A DNA stretch of 64,000 bases from an uncultured Flavobacteriales bacterium (GCA_903935095.1 CAIZQH010000021.1:310001-374000), one strand, 5' to 3'. Shown: positions 8,765-17,633, counted from the stretch's first letter. A program made the numbers and translations. Notes: generated by a model from the sequence alone, not told the origin.

Positions 8765-9655
8765 TTATTTTTTTCCTACGAGAATGTGCAGGCTTTTAGG
8801 TACGACTTGTACGTTTAATTCCTTTCGCACGACAACAGGCTCTCCATCGTAATGTGCAATTCCTTGCGATAAGGATATTTTCGCTTTTTCAAATGAAATC
8901 ACTTCTGTATGTCGAGACAAATCGGAACGTTTCATGAAAAACTGGTATACAATTTTTGGGATTCCCCAAGCGGAGAAAGGCTTTAATATGAACAATTCAA
9001 TTTTTCCATCTGTCGCATCAGATTTTGGCGAAACTACAAATCCATTTCCGAATTCTGAAGTATTTGCAATCGTGCACAAAACGACAGGCATCTTCTTTAT
9101 CTGACCATTTGTGTCAATAGAAATATTCATGGGATTGTATTTAAAGAACTCTTTAAATACGTGTTTAATGTAAGTTAAAAATCCACGGTTTTTATCTTCG
9201 TCGAATTTTTGAGCAATGACAGCATCCAAACCATAACCACCAACTCCTAAAAAGGGTTTGTCGTTCACGAGAACCGTATCCATTTGAATATCGTTCATTT
9301 CATTAATGCATTGAATCGCTTTTCTTACATTTCTCGGAATGAGCATGTGTCGTGCTAGTCCATTACCAGAACCGATTGGTAAAACAGCTAAACGCGTTTG
9401 AGACCCGATTAAGGTTGTTCCAACTTCGTGAACAGAACCGTCTCCACCAACAGCGCAAACCACATCAATGTGTTGTTTAACAGCGTCAAGGGCGAGCTCA
9501 GTGGCGTGTCCTTTTCGGGTAGTATAATGAATTTCATAATCAAAAATACCATGATTTAGGTGCGCATGAATCAAACCTGGAATATCGCTTTTGCGACGTA
9601 CGCCAGAAATGGGATTCACAATAAACCAAATGGTCTTTTTCATCTTTTTGTTCAT
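8765..9655 (-). CDS. diacylglycerol/lipid kinase family protein (YegS/DgkB-like)
   Basis: The 296-residue protein belongs to the DAGK catalytic family, which phosphorylates diacylglycerol, sphingoid bases or related lipids with ATP. The nucleotide-binding site is seen as NPISGVRRK near the N-terminus, AVGGDGSVHEV (~65) and LPIGSGNGLARH (~90). The C-terminal beta domain includes SDATDGKIELF and the HYDGEP motif, with the conserved DGE. ATG 9655 (MNKKMKK) is preferred. ATG 9682 is also possible and lies just after a near-consensus promoter box, and ATG 9643 is a third candidate. The DUF1569 gene follows with one base between. Confidence 0.88.
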   Translation of the reverse strand: MNKKMKKTIWFIVNPISGVRRKSDIPGLIHAHLNHGIFDYEIHYTTRKGHATELALDAVKQHIDVVCAVGGDGSVHEVGTTLIGSQTRLAVLPIGSGNGLARHMLIPRNVRKAIQCINEMNDIQMDTVLVNDKPFLGVGGYGLDAVIAQKFDEDKNRGFLTYIKHVFKEFFKYNPMNISIDTNGQIKKMPVVLCTIANTSEFGNGFVVSPKSDATDGKIELFILKPFSAWGIPKIVYQFFMKRSDLSRHTEVISFEKAKISLSQGIAHYDGEPVVVRKELNVQVVPKSLHILVGKK

Positions 9656-9785
9656 GCTAACGCGTATACTCGGTACACGCATAATTTCAAATATCGTTAT
9701 TTTTTTAGAAACTTCCTAAAATTTCTTGCTTTCCATCTTCAAAAATAGTGCCATTAAGTGTAAATTTGAGGAAAACAACAGAAGA

Positions 9786-10481
9786 ATGGCAAAAGATCCA
9801 ATTGAACAGAATCGTGCTCAAATAGTTGACCTACTTATGCACAAATCCGCATTAAAACAGGATATCGCGGACGATAGTGAAAAAGTATTTGAACGACTTA
9901 AAACAATCATCAAAGCGGAAATTGCTGAGTTAAAAAAATCAATTACAGATCCTCGGGTTCGTTTAAGTTATCAGGATAAGGGGAAGTTTGAAATTCATGC
10001 ATATGTTGGCAGCGATGTACTGGTATTTAATCTTCATCAAAACGTTTTTCGTTTGCCGGATCATAACCCACTTTGGGGCACTGCTTATTTCAAGAAAAAC
10101 CAAAATAACGGCTACTTTTCAACGATTCATATTTTTAATTTCTTAGCAGAATCCTTGTTGCAGAATCGTATGGAGGACGCGGGTTATTTGATCGGAAGGC
10201 TCTTTTTAAATCATGAAAATCATTTCTTAATTGAAGGAAAAGGGACCCTTGGATTCATGTTTCGCGACCCGCAAAATATGGTCTTGAGCGATGAAGCAAT
10301 TCAATTGATTGTTCAGTTGTCTTTCGCGCACGCACTGGAATTCGACTTGTATATTCCTCCTTTCGAATACTTGAGTGAAATCTCTGTTGCACAAATCCAA
10401 ATGATGGGGGAAAGCCTAAAATTACAGACAGCTAAACGTTTAGGATTTAAAATGAAACACGAGGATACAGAAAATTATTAA
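9786..10481 (+). CDS. conserved protein of unknown function
   Basis: The 231-residue soluble protein has no signal peptide or membrane helix. The N-terminal ~60 residues are charged and probably helical (HKSALKQDIADDSEKVFERLKTI region). The rest is a mixed alpha/beta domain with aromatic-rich stretches (PLWGTAYF, STIHIFNFLAES). I recognise no catalytic motif. The start is ATG 9786 (MAKDPIEQ); the frame stays open to an upstream TTG at 9726, but that extension looks non-coding. It stands alone, divergent from the lipid kinase gene and upstream of tRNA-Glu. Function cannot be inferred. Confidence 0.75.
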   Translation: MAKDPIEQNRAQIVDLLMHKSALKQDIADDSEKVFERLKTIIKAEIAELKKSITDPRVRLSYQDKGKFEIHAYVGSDVLVFNLHQNVFRLPDHNPLWGTAYFKKNQNNGYFSTIHIFNFLAESLLQNRMEDAGYLIGRLFLNHENHFLIEGKGTLGFMFRDPQNMVLSDEAIQLIVQLSFAHALEFDLYIPPFEYLSEISVAQIQMMGESLKLQTAKRLGFKMKHEDTENY

Positions 10482-10498
10482 AAAAATCGATTTCAGCC

Positions 10499-10529
10499 TT
10501 TGCGCTTCAAGAATTTCTGACTACATTTG
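10499..10529 (+). promoter_or_regulatory. Bacteroidota-type promoter of tRNA-Glu
   Basis: A TTTG (10499-10502), a 19-base spacer and TACATTTG (10522-10529) form an exact -33/-7 pair for the Bacteroidota housekeeping sigma factor. The box ends 31 bases before the tRNA 5' end. This is the best-formed promoter in the window. Confidence 0.75.
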
Positions 10530-10560
10530 CAATCCCAAAAATTAGGATAATCTAGTTTAT

Positions 10561-10632
10561 GGCCCATTCGTCTAGTGGTTAGGACGCCAGGTTTTCATCC
10601 TGGTAACAGGAGTTCGATTCTCCTATGGGCTA
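10561..10632 (+). tRNA. tRNA-Glu (anticodon TTC)
   Basis: A complete 72-base cloverleaf folds by eye. The acceptor stem pairs GGCCCAT with ATGGGCT, with a G-U at the first pair. The D arm is GTCT/GGAC. The anticodon stem CCAGG/CCTGG encloses the loop TTTTCAT with anticodon TTC. The T arm AGGAG/CTCCT holds the loop TTCGATT, and the discriminator is A. CCA is not encoded. The anticodon assigns it to glutamate. The rpsT gene follows 51 bases downstream and may be co-transcribed. Confidence 0.97.
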
Positions 10633-10683
10633 CGAAGGATTTTTATTATAGAATTTAGAACGTTTTTAATTAACAATAAAGTT

Positions 10684-10935
10684 ATGGCAAACCATAAATC
10701 AGCTATCAAACGTATTCGTTCAAACGATACGAAACGTGTATTGAACAAGTACCAACACAAAACGACGCGTAACGCGTTACGTAAATTACGTGAATTGAAA
10801 GATCGTAACGAAGCGCTTACCATGTTACCAACGGTTGTTACCATGTTAGACAAACTAGCAAAAAGAAACATTATTCATAAGAACAAAGCTGCAAACTTGA
10901 AATCAGGATTGCAAGTTCTTGTGAACGCAATGTAA
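10684..10935 (+). CDS. rpsT: 30S ribosomal protein S20
   Basis: The 83-residue, strongly basic and helical protein is S20, which binds 16S rRNA in the body of the small subunit. The signature is the N-terminal MANHKSAIKRIRSNDTKR, and the C-terminal KNKAANLKSGL segment also matches. Length is typical. It stands between tRNA-Glu and a strong terminator, so the tRNA promoter may drive both. Confidence 0.98.
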   Translation: MANHKSAIKRIRSNDTKRVLNKYQHKTTRNALRKLRELKDRNEALTMLPTVVTMLDKLAKRNIIHKNKAANLKSGLQVLVNAM

Positions 10936-10955
10936 TTGCAGAATATCCAATTGTT

Positions 10956-10979
10956 AAGGGGCCTCGAGCCCCTTTTTTT
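10956..10979 (+). terminator. rho-independent terminator of rpsT
   Basis: A GC-rich stem AAGGGGC/GCCCCTT with loop CTCGA is followed by a run of T residues. It lies 20 bases after the rpsT stop. Confidence 0.9.
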
Positions 10980-10994
10980 GTTATGTTTGCTTTT

Positions 10995-12734
10995 ATGAAA
11001 AAAGGTGTATTGTGCGGTTTGTTCTTCTTGATCTCAATGGTTTCCATTGGACAAACAGCCTTCCATCAACAGGTAGATACTGTGAAAAGCGAATACCGAA
11101 GTGGTGGATTCCTAGATACTTTATCGAATAGCACGCAATCTTTTCAATCCACTTTTTTTGTTTCCCCGAATGCTCTGCTGCTTTCCCCCTTTCATGTATA
11201 TGCCATAAACGGTAGTACTCTTCACTCTTTAAAGATGAAGGAAAATGCGCTGTTGTTTTCTGCAATTCCACATTTGGGATTCTTCTACGCATTTGGCGCC
11301 CAAGGTTCCCAACGATTGAAAGTAGATTTTCAAGAAGCCTTTAAACATGGAATGCTATTAAACATCAACTTCGATAAAACGAAGGGGAATGGATTTTTAA
11401 GAAACGATGATTTTTCCCTTCAACAATTTAATGGACACTTGCTTCGAACAGGAAATCGTTATTCCTTTGATTTAAATGTAGGAAACGAAGCAGTCAATCG
11501 CTCGTGGTCCAATGGATTGCTTAATACATTTGCTATTCCAGGTGTCGATTTGGACTTACAATCCGTTCAAAAAGAAAATGCGCATTCGACACAATCTTTG
11601 TCCTACATTCGTGGACAACAGCGTTTTGATTTTAACAAGGATTCTACGCTAGGAATTGGCTTACTTTTCAGGCATGAATTTTACGAATCAAAAAGGTATT
11701 TTGAAGAGTATGGTGATTTAGCTGCTATTTATCAAAACGTCTATTGGAATGCAGACAGCACACAAGATCGCTTTCGCGAGCGTTCCTTTTCGAATGACCT
11801 AGGAATCTTTTTAGAAAGCCCTACAATACAAGTGCAAAGTGCGTTAAGTTACCGTATGAGAAACTGGTATGATAACGTTTCGTCTCATGATACTACAGAA
11901 ATTTGGTGGAAAAATGACATTTCTTTTCGATCAGCTAAATTACAGTTTGAACACCGCGATGCCATTAATTTATTAGGTGCTGGAAATGGGATAACATCCG
12001 TTTCCAAAGTGATACTTCCATTGTCGTTTATGCAACTTCACATTGGACATCAACTCAATGCTTCTTTACCAGAGTTGATGCAGCGTAATTACAATAGTAA
12101 TAATGTGAAATACCAATTAAATGCTCTTGAAAAACAATGGGACCAGACTTTGAGTCTAAAGGCGATAAAAAAGATGGGTAAATTTCAAATCGAAGCAGCA
12201 TATCGCTTGTTGCAATTTAGAAAGGTGTATATTTTTGATAATCTTGCAGGAACATGGAAAAATAATCTGTTGGCGAGCAATGGCTTTGGACAAGGACTTC
12301 AAACATCTATTAGTTGGACCTATAAAGGATTTCAAATTAAACCGAGTTATACGTTGACACAGTTTTCAACGGACTTAAATTTTCAACCTAAGCATCAGGC
12401 TTCGCTTCATATGCAATGGAAAGGCGGGGTATTTAAAGCCAAAAGATTGCGCATGTTGTTTTCAGCAGATGCATCTTATTTGAGTTCTTTCCAACAACGT
12501 TCGTTTATACCTCAAATGGGTGTTTTAAGCCTAACAGAAACATCTTTATCAAGCCAAGATGGATTCATGAACCTAGCATTTACAACGGCCTTAGAAGTGG
12601 AAACATTTCGCTTTTTTGTTCGAGTAGATAATTTGGGCTCATTTTGGGTAGATCCGAATACATCCTTTGTATCAAATTATGTTTTTCCTAGCATGCAAAT
12701 CAAAATTGGTTTGACTTGGGATTTTTGGAATTAA
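10995..12734 (+). CDS. putative outer-membrane porin (Porin_10-like)
   Basis: The 579-residue protein has a signal peptide (MKKGVLCGLFFLISMVSIGQ). A mature chain of alternating polar and hydrophobic beta strands rich in aromatic residues follows and ends in a short strand closing FW-N, as in outer-membrane barrels. It resembles the Bacteroidota putative-porin family Porin_10. The conserved start of that family is seen at about 60-110, followed by long repeats of barrel strands such as YSFDLNVGN and QTSISWTYKGFQIKPSYTL. The substrate is unknown. ATG 10983 would add four residues (MFAF); 10995 gives a cleaner signal peptide. It begins just after the rpsT terminator and shares a bidirectional terminator with sucD. 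Confidence 0.75.
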   Translation: MKKGVLCGLFFLISMVSIGQTAFHQQVDTVKSEYRSGGFLDTLSNSTQSFQSTFFVSPNALLLSPFHVYAINGSTLHSLKMKENALLFSAIPHLGFFYAFGAQGSQRLKVDFQEAFKHGMLLNINFDKTKGNGFLRNDDFSLQQFNGHLLRTGNRYSFDLNVGNEAVNRSWSNGLLNTFAIPGVDLDLQSVQKENAHSTQSLSYIRGQQRFDFNKDSTLGIGLLFRHEFYESKRYFEEYGDLAAIYQNVYWNADSTQDRFRERSFSNDLGIFLESPTIQVQSALSYRMRNWYDNVSSHDTTEIWWKNDISFRSAKLQFEHRDAINLLGAGNGITSVSKVILPLSFMQLHIGHQLNASLPELMQRNYNSNNVKYQLNALEKQWDQTLSLKAIKKMGKFQIEAAYRLLQFRKVYIFDNLAGTWKNNLLASNGFGQGLQTSISWTYKGFQIKPSYTLTQFSTDLNFQPKHQASLHMQWKGGVFKAKRLRMLFSADASYLSSFQQRSFIPQMGVLSLTETSLSSQDGFMNLAFTTALEVETFRFFVRVDNLGSFWVDPNTSFVSNYVFPSMQIKIGLTWDFWN

Positions 12735-12780
12735 AGAGTAGATGAATTCAAAAAACAGAATTTACTCATGCTCTTAAAAC

Positions 12781-12806
12781 AAAAAAAAGCGCCTATTGGC
12801 GCTTTT
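12781..12806. terminator. bidirectional terminator between porin gene and sucD
   Basis: The hairpin AAAAGCGCC/GGCGCTTTT with loop TATT has a run of eight A on the left, which is a T-tract for the minus strand, and TTTT on the right. It lies between two convergent genes and should stop both, sucD most strongly. Confidence 0.85.
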
Positions 12807-12828
12807 CATATTTTAGGTATGGTAGAAA

Positions 12829-13704
12829 TTACTTATTCCCCATTACTTCTGCCATTTTTGCGCCAATTTGAGCGGGTGAATCCACAACATGGATCCCACA
12901 TTCGCGCATGATGCGTTTTTTAGCTTCGGCTGTGTCATCGCTTCCACCAACAATTGCTCCAGCGTGTCCCATCGTTCTTCCTTTCGGAGCAGTTTCACCA
13001 GCGATGAATCCAACAACTGGTTTCGTTCCATGTTCCTTAATCCATTTCGCAGCGATTGCTTCAAGGTTTCCACCAATTTCTCCAATCATGACGATGCCTT
13101 CTGTTTCCGGGTCATTCATTAACAGCTCAACAGCCTCACGTGTTGTTGTTCCAATGATTGGATCTCCACCGATTCCGATTGCTGTAGTGATTCCCATTCC
13201 AGCTTTTGCAACTTGATCTGCCGCTTCATAGGTCAAGGTACCAGATTTTGAAACGATACCAATTTTACCTTGTTTAAACACAAATCCTGGCATAATGCCA
13301 ACTTTTGCTTCACCAGCCGTAATGACACCTGGACAATTTGGTCCAATTAAACGCGTATCGAATCCTTGAATGTATTCTTTTGCTTTAATCATGTCGTTCA
13401 CAGGAATTCCTTCCGTAATACAAACGATGACTTTGATGCCCGCTTCTGCAGCTTCCATAATTGCATCTGCAGCAAATGCAGGTGGGACGAAGATAATGGA
13501 AGTATCCGCTTGTGTGGTATTAACGGCATCAGCTACTGTATTAAAGACTGGACGTTCCAAATGGGTGTTTCCACCTTTTCCTGGTGTTACTCCACCAACA
13601 ACATTTGTTCCGTACTCGATCATCTGACTTGCATGGAATGTACCTTCACTACCGGTAAATCCTTGAACGATGACTCTGGAATTTTTATTTACTAAAACAC
13701 TCAT
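12829..13704 (-). CDS. sucD: succinate-CoA ligase (ADP-forming) alpha subunit
   Basis: The 291-residue subunit works with SucC in the TCA cycle, converting succinyl-CoA to succinate with ATP formation. The N-terminal CoA-binding Rossmann domain has the [11 protein letters not shown] loop. The [20 protein letters not shown] block and the phosphohistidine site GHAGAIVGG (~250) are both intact. Length is standard. The partner sucC is not next to it, as is common in this phylum. A well-formed promoter lies upstream and a strong terminator downstream, so sucD is probably a single-gene transcript. Confidence 0.97.
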   Translation of the reverse strand: MSVLVNKNSRVIVQGFTGSEGTFHASQMIEYGTNVVGGVTPGKGGNTHLERPVFNTVADAVNTTQADTSIIFVPPAFAADAIMEAAEAGIKVIVCITEGIPVNDMIKAKEYIQGFDTRLIGPNCPGVITAGEAKVGIMPGFVFKQGKIGIVSKSGTLTYEAADQVAKAGMGITTAIGIGGDPIIGTTTREAVELLMNDPETEGIVMIGEIGGNLEAIAAKWIKEHGTKPVVGFIAGETAPKGRTMGHAGAIVGGSDDTAEAKKRIMRECGIHVVDSPAQIGAKMAEVMGNK

Positions 13705-13729
13705 AAGGCTACTTCTATTTTTGCGTGCT

Positions 13730-13759
13730 CAAAATTAAACAATGTGGCGATAATGACAA
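13730..13759 (-). promoter_or_regulatory. Bacteroidota-type promoter of sucD
   Basis: On the minus strand a TTG (13757-13759), a 19-base spacer and TAATTTTG (13730-13737) match the -33/-7 consensus. The box ends 25 bases before the sucD ATG, inside the 67-base gap behind the FKBP lipoprotein gene. Confidence 0.7.
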
Positions 13760-13771
13760 GTAAAAGCGCAT

Positions 13772-14224
13772 TTATTTCAAATCATCTACACTCAATTGGA
13801 AATACAAAGCGGCATTTGCAGGAATTGCTCCCATTCCGCCAGCACCATATCCCAATTGTGGGGGCACAATCATTCTTATTTTCACTCCTTTTCTTTGTCC
13901 AATTAAGGCTTCTTTCCAACCATCAATTACACCGCGCATCGGCAAGTAAATTGGTTTTTTTTGTTCATCGAATTTTTCGCCGGAGAGTAAGGTACCGATG
14001 TAGCATACGCCGATGCTATCTGTCAAAAGTATTTCTCTTCCCGTGCCTTCTTGAATGATTTCTGTATACAGTCCACTTTCAGATTTCTCTAAATGATAGG
14101 GCTTTCCTTTGATGAATTTCTCCATGCGCTGATCGAAGACACTCAATTGTTCTTCTGAATATCCGCAAGCACTAAAAATCAGCAAAAGCAACACGATGGA
14201 CGAGTAAATCGTTTTCATTTTCAA
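13772..14224 (-). CDS. FKBP-type peptidyl-prolyl isomerase lipoprotein
   Basis: The 150-residue protein has a lipoprotein signal (LLLLIFSAC, lipid-modified Cys near residue 20) and a single FKBP domain (~50-150). It shows VCYIGTLLSGEKFDE, VIDGWKEAL and LGYGAGGMGAIPANAALYF. It should be anchored in the outer or inner membrane facing the periplasm. It is the third FKBP-domain protein in this window and the only lipoprotein among them. The methyltransferase gene ends 11 bases upstream, so the two probably share a transcript with the 14951-15511 gene. Confidence 0.92.
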   Translation of the reverse strand: MKMKTIYSSIVLLLLIFSACGYSEEQLSVFDQRMEKFIKGKPYHLEKSESGLYTEIIQEGTGREILLTDSIGVCYIGTLLSGEKFDEQKKPIYLPMRGVIDGWKEALIGQRKGVKIRMIVPPQLGYGAGGMGAIPANAALYFQLSVDDLK

Positions 14225-14235
14225 TTGATCTTGTC

Positions 14236-14949
14236 TTAGCTCTTCGTTAGTTGAGCAAGAAAATGAGCGTCTAAATCAAAGACGCGTTGACATTTGAAAC
14301 CAGCTTGACTGGCGATGTCATGCAATGTATCGTAATCCACATACAACCATTGGAATTCTGGACCACTGATTTTTTTATAATGCATCTGAAAGTTGAAATT
14401 CCCATAATATTCTGAATTCAAATCCATCCAATATGACCCATCTTCGTCTTCATACAAATATTTGACATCGGATGAATCACAGATGATTTGTCCTCCCGGA
14501 TTTAGTTTCTCGCCTGCATTCTTCAGGAACTTCAACAAGTTCGATTTTTTTTTGGCAATTCCAATTCCGTTCATCAACAATAGAATCGTATCGAATTTGG
14601 CTGGTGGATTGTATGATTCAAAATCGATTTGCTTCGCAGAAATACCTTGTTCTTTCATATATTCAACAGCGCCTTCTGAAGTATCAATCGCAAAAACGGT
14701 GTGTCCACGTTGAATCAGTTCATTCGCATGAACGCCTGCACCTGCGCCTGCATCAAGCACTTGGCCTTTGCATAATTTTATCGCTAATTGCTCCAATTCA
14801 GGCATATCTTTGTACGTGCGGAAAAGGACTTCAATAGGAATGATATCGTCATCGCACAAGTCAGATGACACGATGATGTCGAATGGTTTTTTTGTTTTGT
14901 GATAGTCCAAAATAGCTTGACCAATTGGATCTTGTGGAGGTGTTTTCAT
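14236..14949 (-). CDS. class I SAM-dependent methyltransferase
   Basis: The 237-residue cytosolic protein has a Rossmann methyltransferase core. Motif I is VLDAGAGAGVHANEL (~65), then an acidic residue ending strand 2 in VFAIDTSEGAVEYM, then FDTILLLMNGIGIA as motif IV. The substrate is not evident. A pRiA4b ORF-3-like gene ends one base upstream, and an FKBP lipoprotein gene follows. Family is certain; target is unknown. Confidence 0.88.
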   Translation of the reverse strand: MKTPPQDPIGQAILDYHKTKKPFDIIVSSDLCDDDIIPIEVLFRTYKDMPELEQLAIKLCKGQVLDAGAGAGVHANELIQRGHTVFAIDTSEGAVEYMKEQGISAKQIDFESYNPPAKFDTILLLMNGIGIAKKKSNLLKFLKNAGEKLNPGGQIICDSSDVKYLYEDEDGSYWMDLNSEYYGNFNFQMHYKKISGPEFQWLYVDYDTLHDIASQAGFKCQRVFDLDAHFLAQLTKS

Positions 14950-14950
14950 A

Positions 14951-15511
14951 CTAATATTCGTACTCGTTGTAGCCGCTTAAATCTTCGTCAGAATAATCAT
15001 CATCAAATTCATCAAAACCTAGATCCTCCTCCTCATCTTCCGATGATAACTGATCACCTTCTTGAAATAAATCTTCCTCTAAGGCTTCTCTTGATTCTTC
15101 TTTGGGTGTGTTCCCAATAGCAAGAAGCATTTCTGGAGCAGAAGGTTCATTGCGATCGTAACCGATTAATTCGACGAGGAAAATCCACATCTTCATGAAG
15201 TCGTATACTAAAATGAAACGTTGATCTGGCTCTTCTAAGAAATCCTTTATGACTGCATTTTTCATGACAGAAGCAGGTGAGTCAATGGAGTCATCGTCAT
15301 AGGACATGTCCAAGAAGCTAATTTCATGCCCCTTATCCCAATCTTCGTTGGAAACATAAAAACTAGCCATTTGATCCCCCTTGAAATTAAATGACTTCAT
15401 GATGGCATGATAGAAAGATTCAAAGTCGCTGGCATCGCTAATCAAGATGTCTCTAAAAACCTCTTCATTTTTGTCTGAATCCAATAATACTCTGAATTTT
15501 AATCCTGGCAT
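14951..15511 (-). CDS. pRiA4b ORF-3-like (IS1096 passenger TnpR-family) protein with acidic tail
   Basis: The 186-residue protein matches the plasmid pRiA4b ORF-3-like fold in residues ~1-130 (LKFRVLLDS, then FRDILISDASDFESFYHAIMKSF, then FILVYDFMKMWIFLVELIG). The last ~45 residues are almost all Asp, Glu, Ser and Tyr. The database family name refers to IS1096 and plasmids, but there is no transposase, repeat or plasmid gene nearby, so this looks like a resident chromosomal gene. Function is unknown. A box resembling TAACTTTA lies 23 bases upstream of the ATG. Confidence 0.8.
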   Translation of the reverse strand: MPGLKFRVLLDSDKNEEVFRDILISDASDFESFYHAIMKSFNFKGDQMASFYVSNEDWDKGHEISFLDMSYDDDSIDSPASVMKNAVIKDFLEEPDQRFILVYDFMKMWIFLVELIGYDRNEPSAPEMLLAIGNTPKEESREALEEDLFQEGDQLSSEDEEEDLGFDEFDDDYSDEDLSGYNEYEY

Positions 15512-15545
15512 TTTTAATGATTTTATGCTTTAAGTAAAGTTAGTA

Positions 15546-16982
15546 TTATTTCTCCAAATCAGGATTGATTGCCACCGTTAATCCTAATTCTTTTCCAAGT
15601 TTCAACATTTCTTCGATCGCTTGGGTGTAAGAATTCTCAATGGTTCCCTCTAAGATTGCCTCTTTGATGTGTGCTTTGATCGCTCCGATTTCTGAGCAAG
15701 GTCCAATTTGAAAGGTTTTCATAATTAATTCGCCACTTACGGGTGGTTGAAAATTACGAATGCGGTCTTTTTCTTCTACCAATTTTAATTTTTCGGACAC
15801 AAGTTCAAAGTTCTTTTTGTAACGTTTTACTTTAAACTCATTTTTGGAAGTAATGTCAGCATTACAGAGCAGCATTAAATCTTCTACGTCATCACCTGCC
15901 TCGTGCAGTAAGCGTCGGACCGCGGAATCAGTAACGGATCCTTTGACTAATGAAATAGGTCGAAGGTGCAGCCTAACTAATTTTTGAACATATTTCATTT
16001 TGAAATCAAGAGGCAAGCGAAGTCGGGTAAAAATCCGGGGTACCATCCTAGCTCCAAGTTCCTCATGTCCATGAAAGGTCCATCCAACCTCCTCGTCGAA
16101 GCGTTTGGTTGGTGGCTTGGCAATATCATGGAGAATTGCTGCCCAACGAAGCCACAATGAATCACTGTTTTGAGCAAGATTGTCTAATACCTCTAATGTA
16201 TGGTAGAAATTATCTTTATGGGCTTTGCCATTTCTTGTTTCTATCCCATGCAAGGCGATCATCTCTGGAAAAAACTGTTGCAATAAGTCCGTTGAATTCA
16301 ACAGTTTAAATCCGCGAGAAGGGATATCTGTTAGGATGATTTTATTGAGTTCTTCCGTAATTCGTTCTTGCGAAATAATGGATAAACGATCCGCTTGTTT
16401 TTTCATCGCTTCCAAACACACGCGTTCAATTTGAAAATCAAATCGCGTTGCAAAACGAATCGCTCTTAACATGCGCAGTGGGTCATCACTAAACGTTATT
16501 TCGGGATCTAGAGGTGTTCGAATGATTCCTTTTTCAATATCCTTTACTCCGCCAAATGGATCGATGAGATCTCCAAACGAATTCGTCGTTAATTTAAGCG
16601 CTAAGGTATTGATGGTAAAATCACGTCGATTTTGGTCGTCCTGTAGGCTGCCTTTTTCTGTTATCGGTTTTCGTGAATCTTGCGTATAGGACTCCTTTCG
16701 AGCACCTACAAATTCAACATCAAGGTCTTTATAGCGAAAGTGTGCGGTCCCGAAATTTTTGAAAACACTGACTTTTTTTACATGTAGAATTTTCGCAATA
16801 GCTTCCGCGAATTTTGGTCCGTCGCCTAGAACGAGAATATCAATGTCCTTAGATGGACGTTCCATGATGAGGTCACGAACGAATCCACCAATGACGTAAG
16901 CATCGAGGTCATGTTCGGTTGCATACTGTGATACAACTTTAAAAACAGGGTGTTTTAATTTATCTGCGTAGTTCGATGACAT
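15546..16982 (-). CDS. CCA tRNA nucleotidyltransferase / poly(A) polymerase family with HD domain
   Basis: The 478-residue protein is a class II nucleotidyltransferase: GGFVRDL and the catalytic DIDILVLGDG (~45-60), then RRDFTINTLAL, then the DDPLRMLRAIRFATRF region. A C-terminal HD phosphohydrolase domain follows (WAAILHDIAKP, ~285). It should add or repair the tRNA 3' CCA; since the tRNA here lacks encoded CCA, the activity is needed. Poly(A) addition is an alternative for this family. ATG 16982 is chosen; a TTG at 16991 lies inside the promoter box. The ATG is only 6 bases after TACCTTTG, implying a very short leader. Confidence 0.92.
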   Translation of the reverse strand: MSSNYADKLKHPVFKVVSQYATEHDLDAYVIGGFVRDLIMERPSKDIDILVLGDGPKFAEAIAKILHVKKVSVFKNFGTAHFRYKDLDVEFVGARKESYTQDSRKPITEKGSLQDDQNRRDFTINTLALKLTTNSFGDLIDPFGGVKDIEKGIIRTPLDPEITFSDDPLRMLRAIRFATRFDFQIERVCLEAMKKQADRLSIISQERITEELNKIILTDIPSRGFKLLNSTDLLQQFFPEMIALHGIETRNGKAHKDNFYHTLEVLDNLAQNSDSLWLRWAAILHDIAKPPTKRFDEEVGWTFHGHEELGARMVPRIFTRLRLPLDFKMKYVQKLVRLHLRPISLVKGSVTDSAVRRLLHEAGDDVEDLMLLCNADITSKNEFKVKRYKKNFELVSEKLKLVEEKDRIRNFQPPVSGELIMKTFQIGPCSEIGAIKAHIKEAILEGTIENSYTQAIEEMLKLGKELGLTVAINPDLEK

Positions 16983-16988
16983 GGGGGA

Positions 16989-16996
16989 CAAAGGTA
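16989..16996 (-). promoter_or_regulatory. candidate -7 box of CCA-adding enzyme gene
   Basis: On the minus strand this reads TACCTTTG, an exact TAnnTTTG match ending 6 bases before the ATG at 16982. No -33 TTG is evident at the usual distance. Confidence 0.45.
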
Positions 16997-17024
16997 CAAC
17001 GAAAGAACTGAATAGTGTTCATTG

Positions 17025-17633
17025 CTACACGAAATCCTCATCGTCATCCTCATCGAAATCATCGTCCTCATCGCCTTTTTTGAACGCGAATAAGTCTTCA
17101 TCCTCATCGAAATCATCGTCGTCGTTAAAAAAGCGTGGTGCTTTCCCACTTTTTTTGTAGGCATCCATTTTTGGTTTCTTAGAACGATTGTCTGAATCCG
17201 ATTCACCAGGTTTTCGGTCTTTGTTTACTTTCTTTCTTGGCTCTAATTTCAAAGAGTCTAAAGAAGGTGTAATGATAGGAAGGTCAGAAGAATCTGAGGG
17301 AGTGCCTGGTCTGCGGTCATCACTTCTAGGAGTTGATGAACGCTGGAAATCATTTCCTGGGCGTGGATTGTTGTTTGGACGAGTGTCCCCACGTTGCTCA
17401 GCTTCTTTCACGGCAATGTCTCGACCATTTATCATGTGCCCATTTAAGGCATTGATGGCATTCTCAGCCTCCTCACGATCAGTCATCTCAACAAAGGCAA
17501 AGCCTCTTGATTTACCTGTTTCTCTGTCAGTAGCGACATTCACTTTGATTACGCTACCATGTTGTTCGAACAATTGTCTTAATTGCTCATTGGTCACTCC
17601 AAAATCTAATTTGGCAACAAAAATACTGGTCAT
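17025..17633 (-). CDS. RNA-recognition-motif (RRM) protein with long acidic tail
   Basis: The 202-residue protein has one RRM in residues 2-80, with RNP2 as IFVAKL and RNP1 as KSRGFAFVEM. This predicts binding of single-stranded RNA. Residues ~80-165 are Pro/Arg/Asn/Lys-rich and likely disordered. The last ~35 residues are nearly all Asp and Glu (FNDDDDFDEDEDLF and a second acidic block). Small RRM proteins occur widely in Bacteroidota; most lack so long an acidic tail. It lies upstream of the CCA-adding enzyme gene. An RNA-chaperone role is inference. Confidence 0.88.
   Translation of the reverse strand: MTSIFVAKLDFGVTNEQLRQLFEQHGSVIKVNVATDRETGKSRGFAFVEMTDREEAENAINALNGHMINGRDIAVKEAEQRGDTRPNNNPRPGNDFQRSSTPRSDDRRPGTPSDSSDLPIITPSLDSLKLEPRKKVNKDRKPGESDSDNRSKKPKMDAYKKSGKAPRFFNDDDDFDEDEDLFAFKKGDEDDDFDEDDDEDFV

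Noticed and set aside
14951-15511. Possible mobile element, because the family name of this protein refers to IS1096 and plasmid pRiA4b
   Set aside because: There is no transposase, terminal repeat, target duplication or plasmid gene around it; the domain is common in chromosomes.
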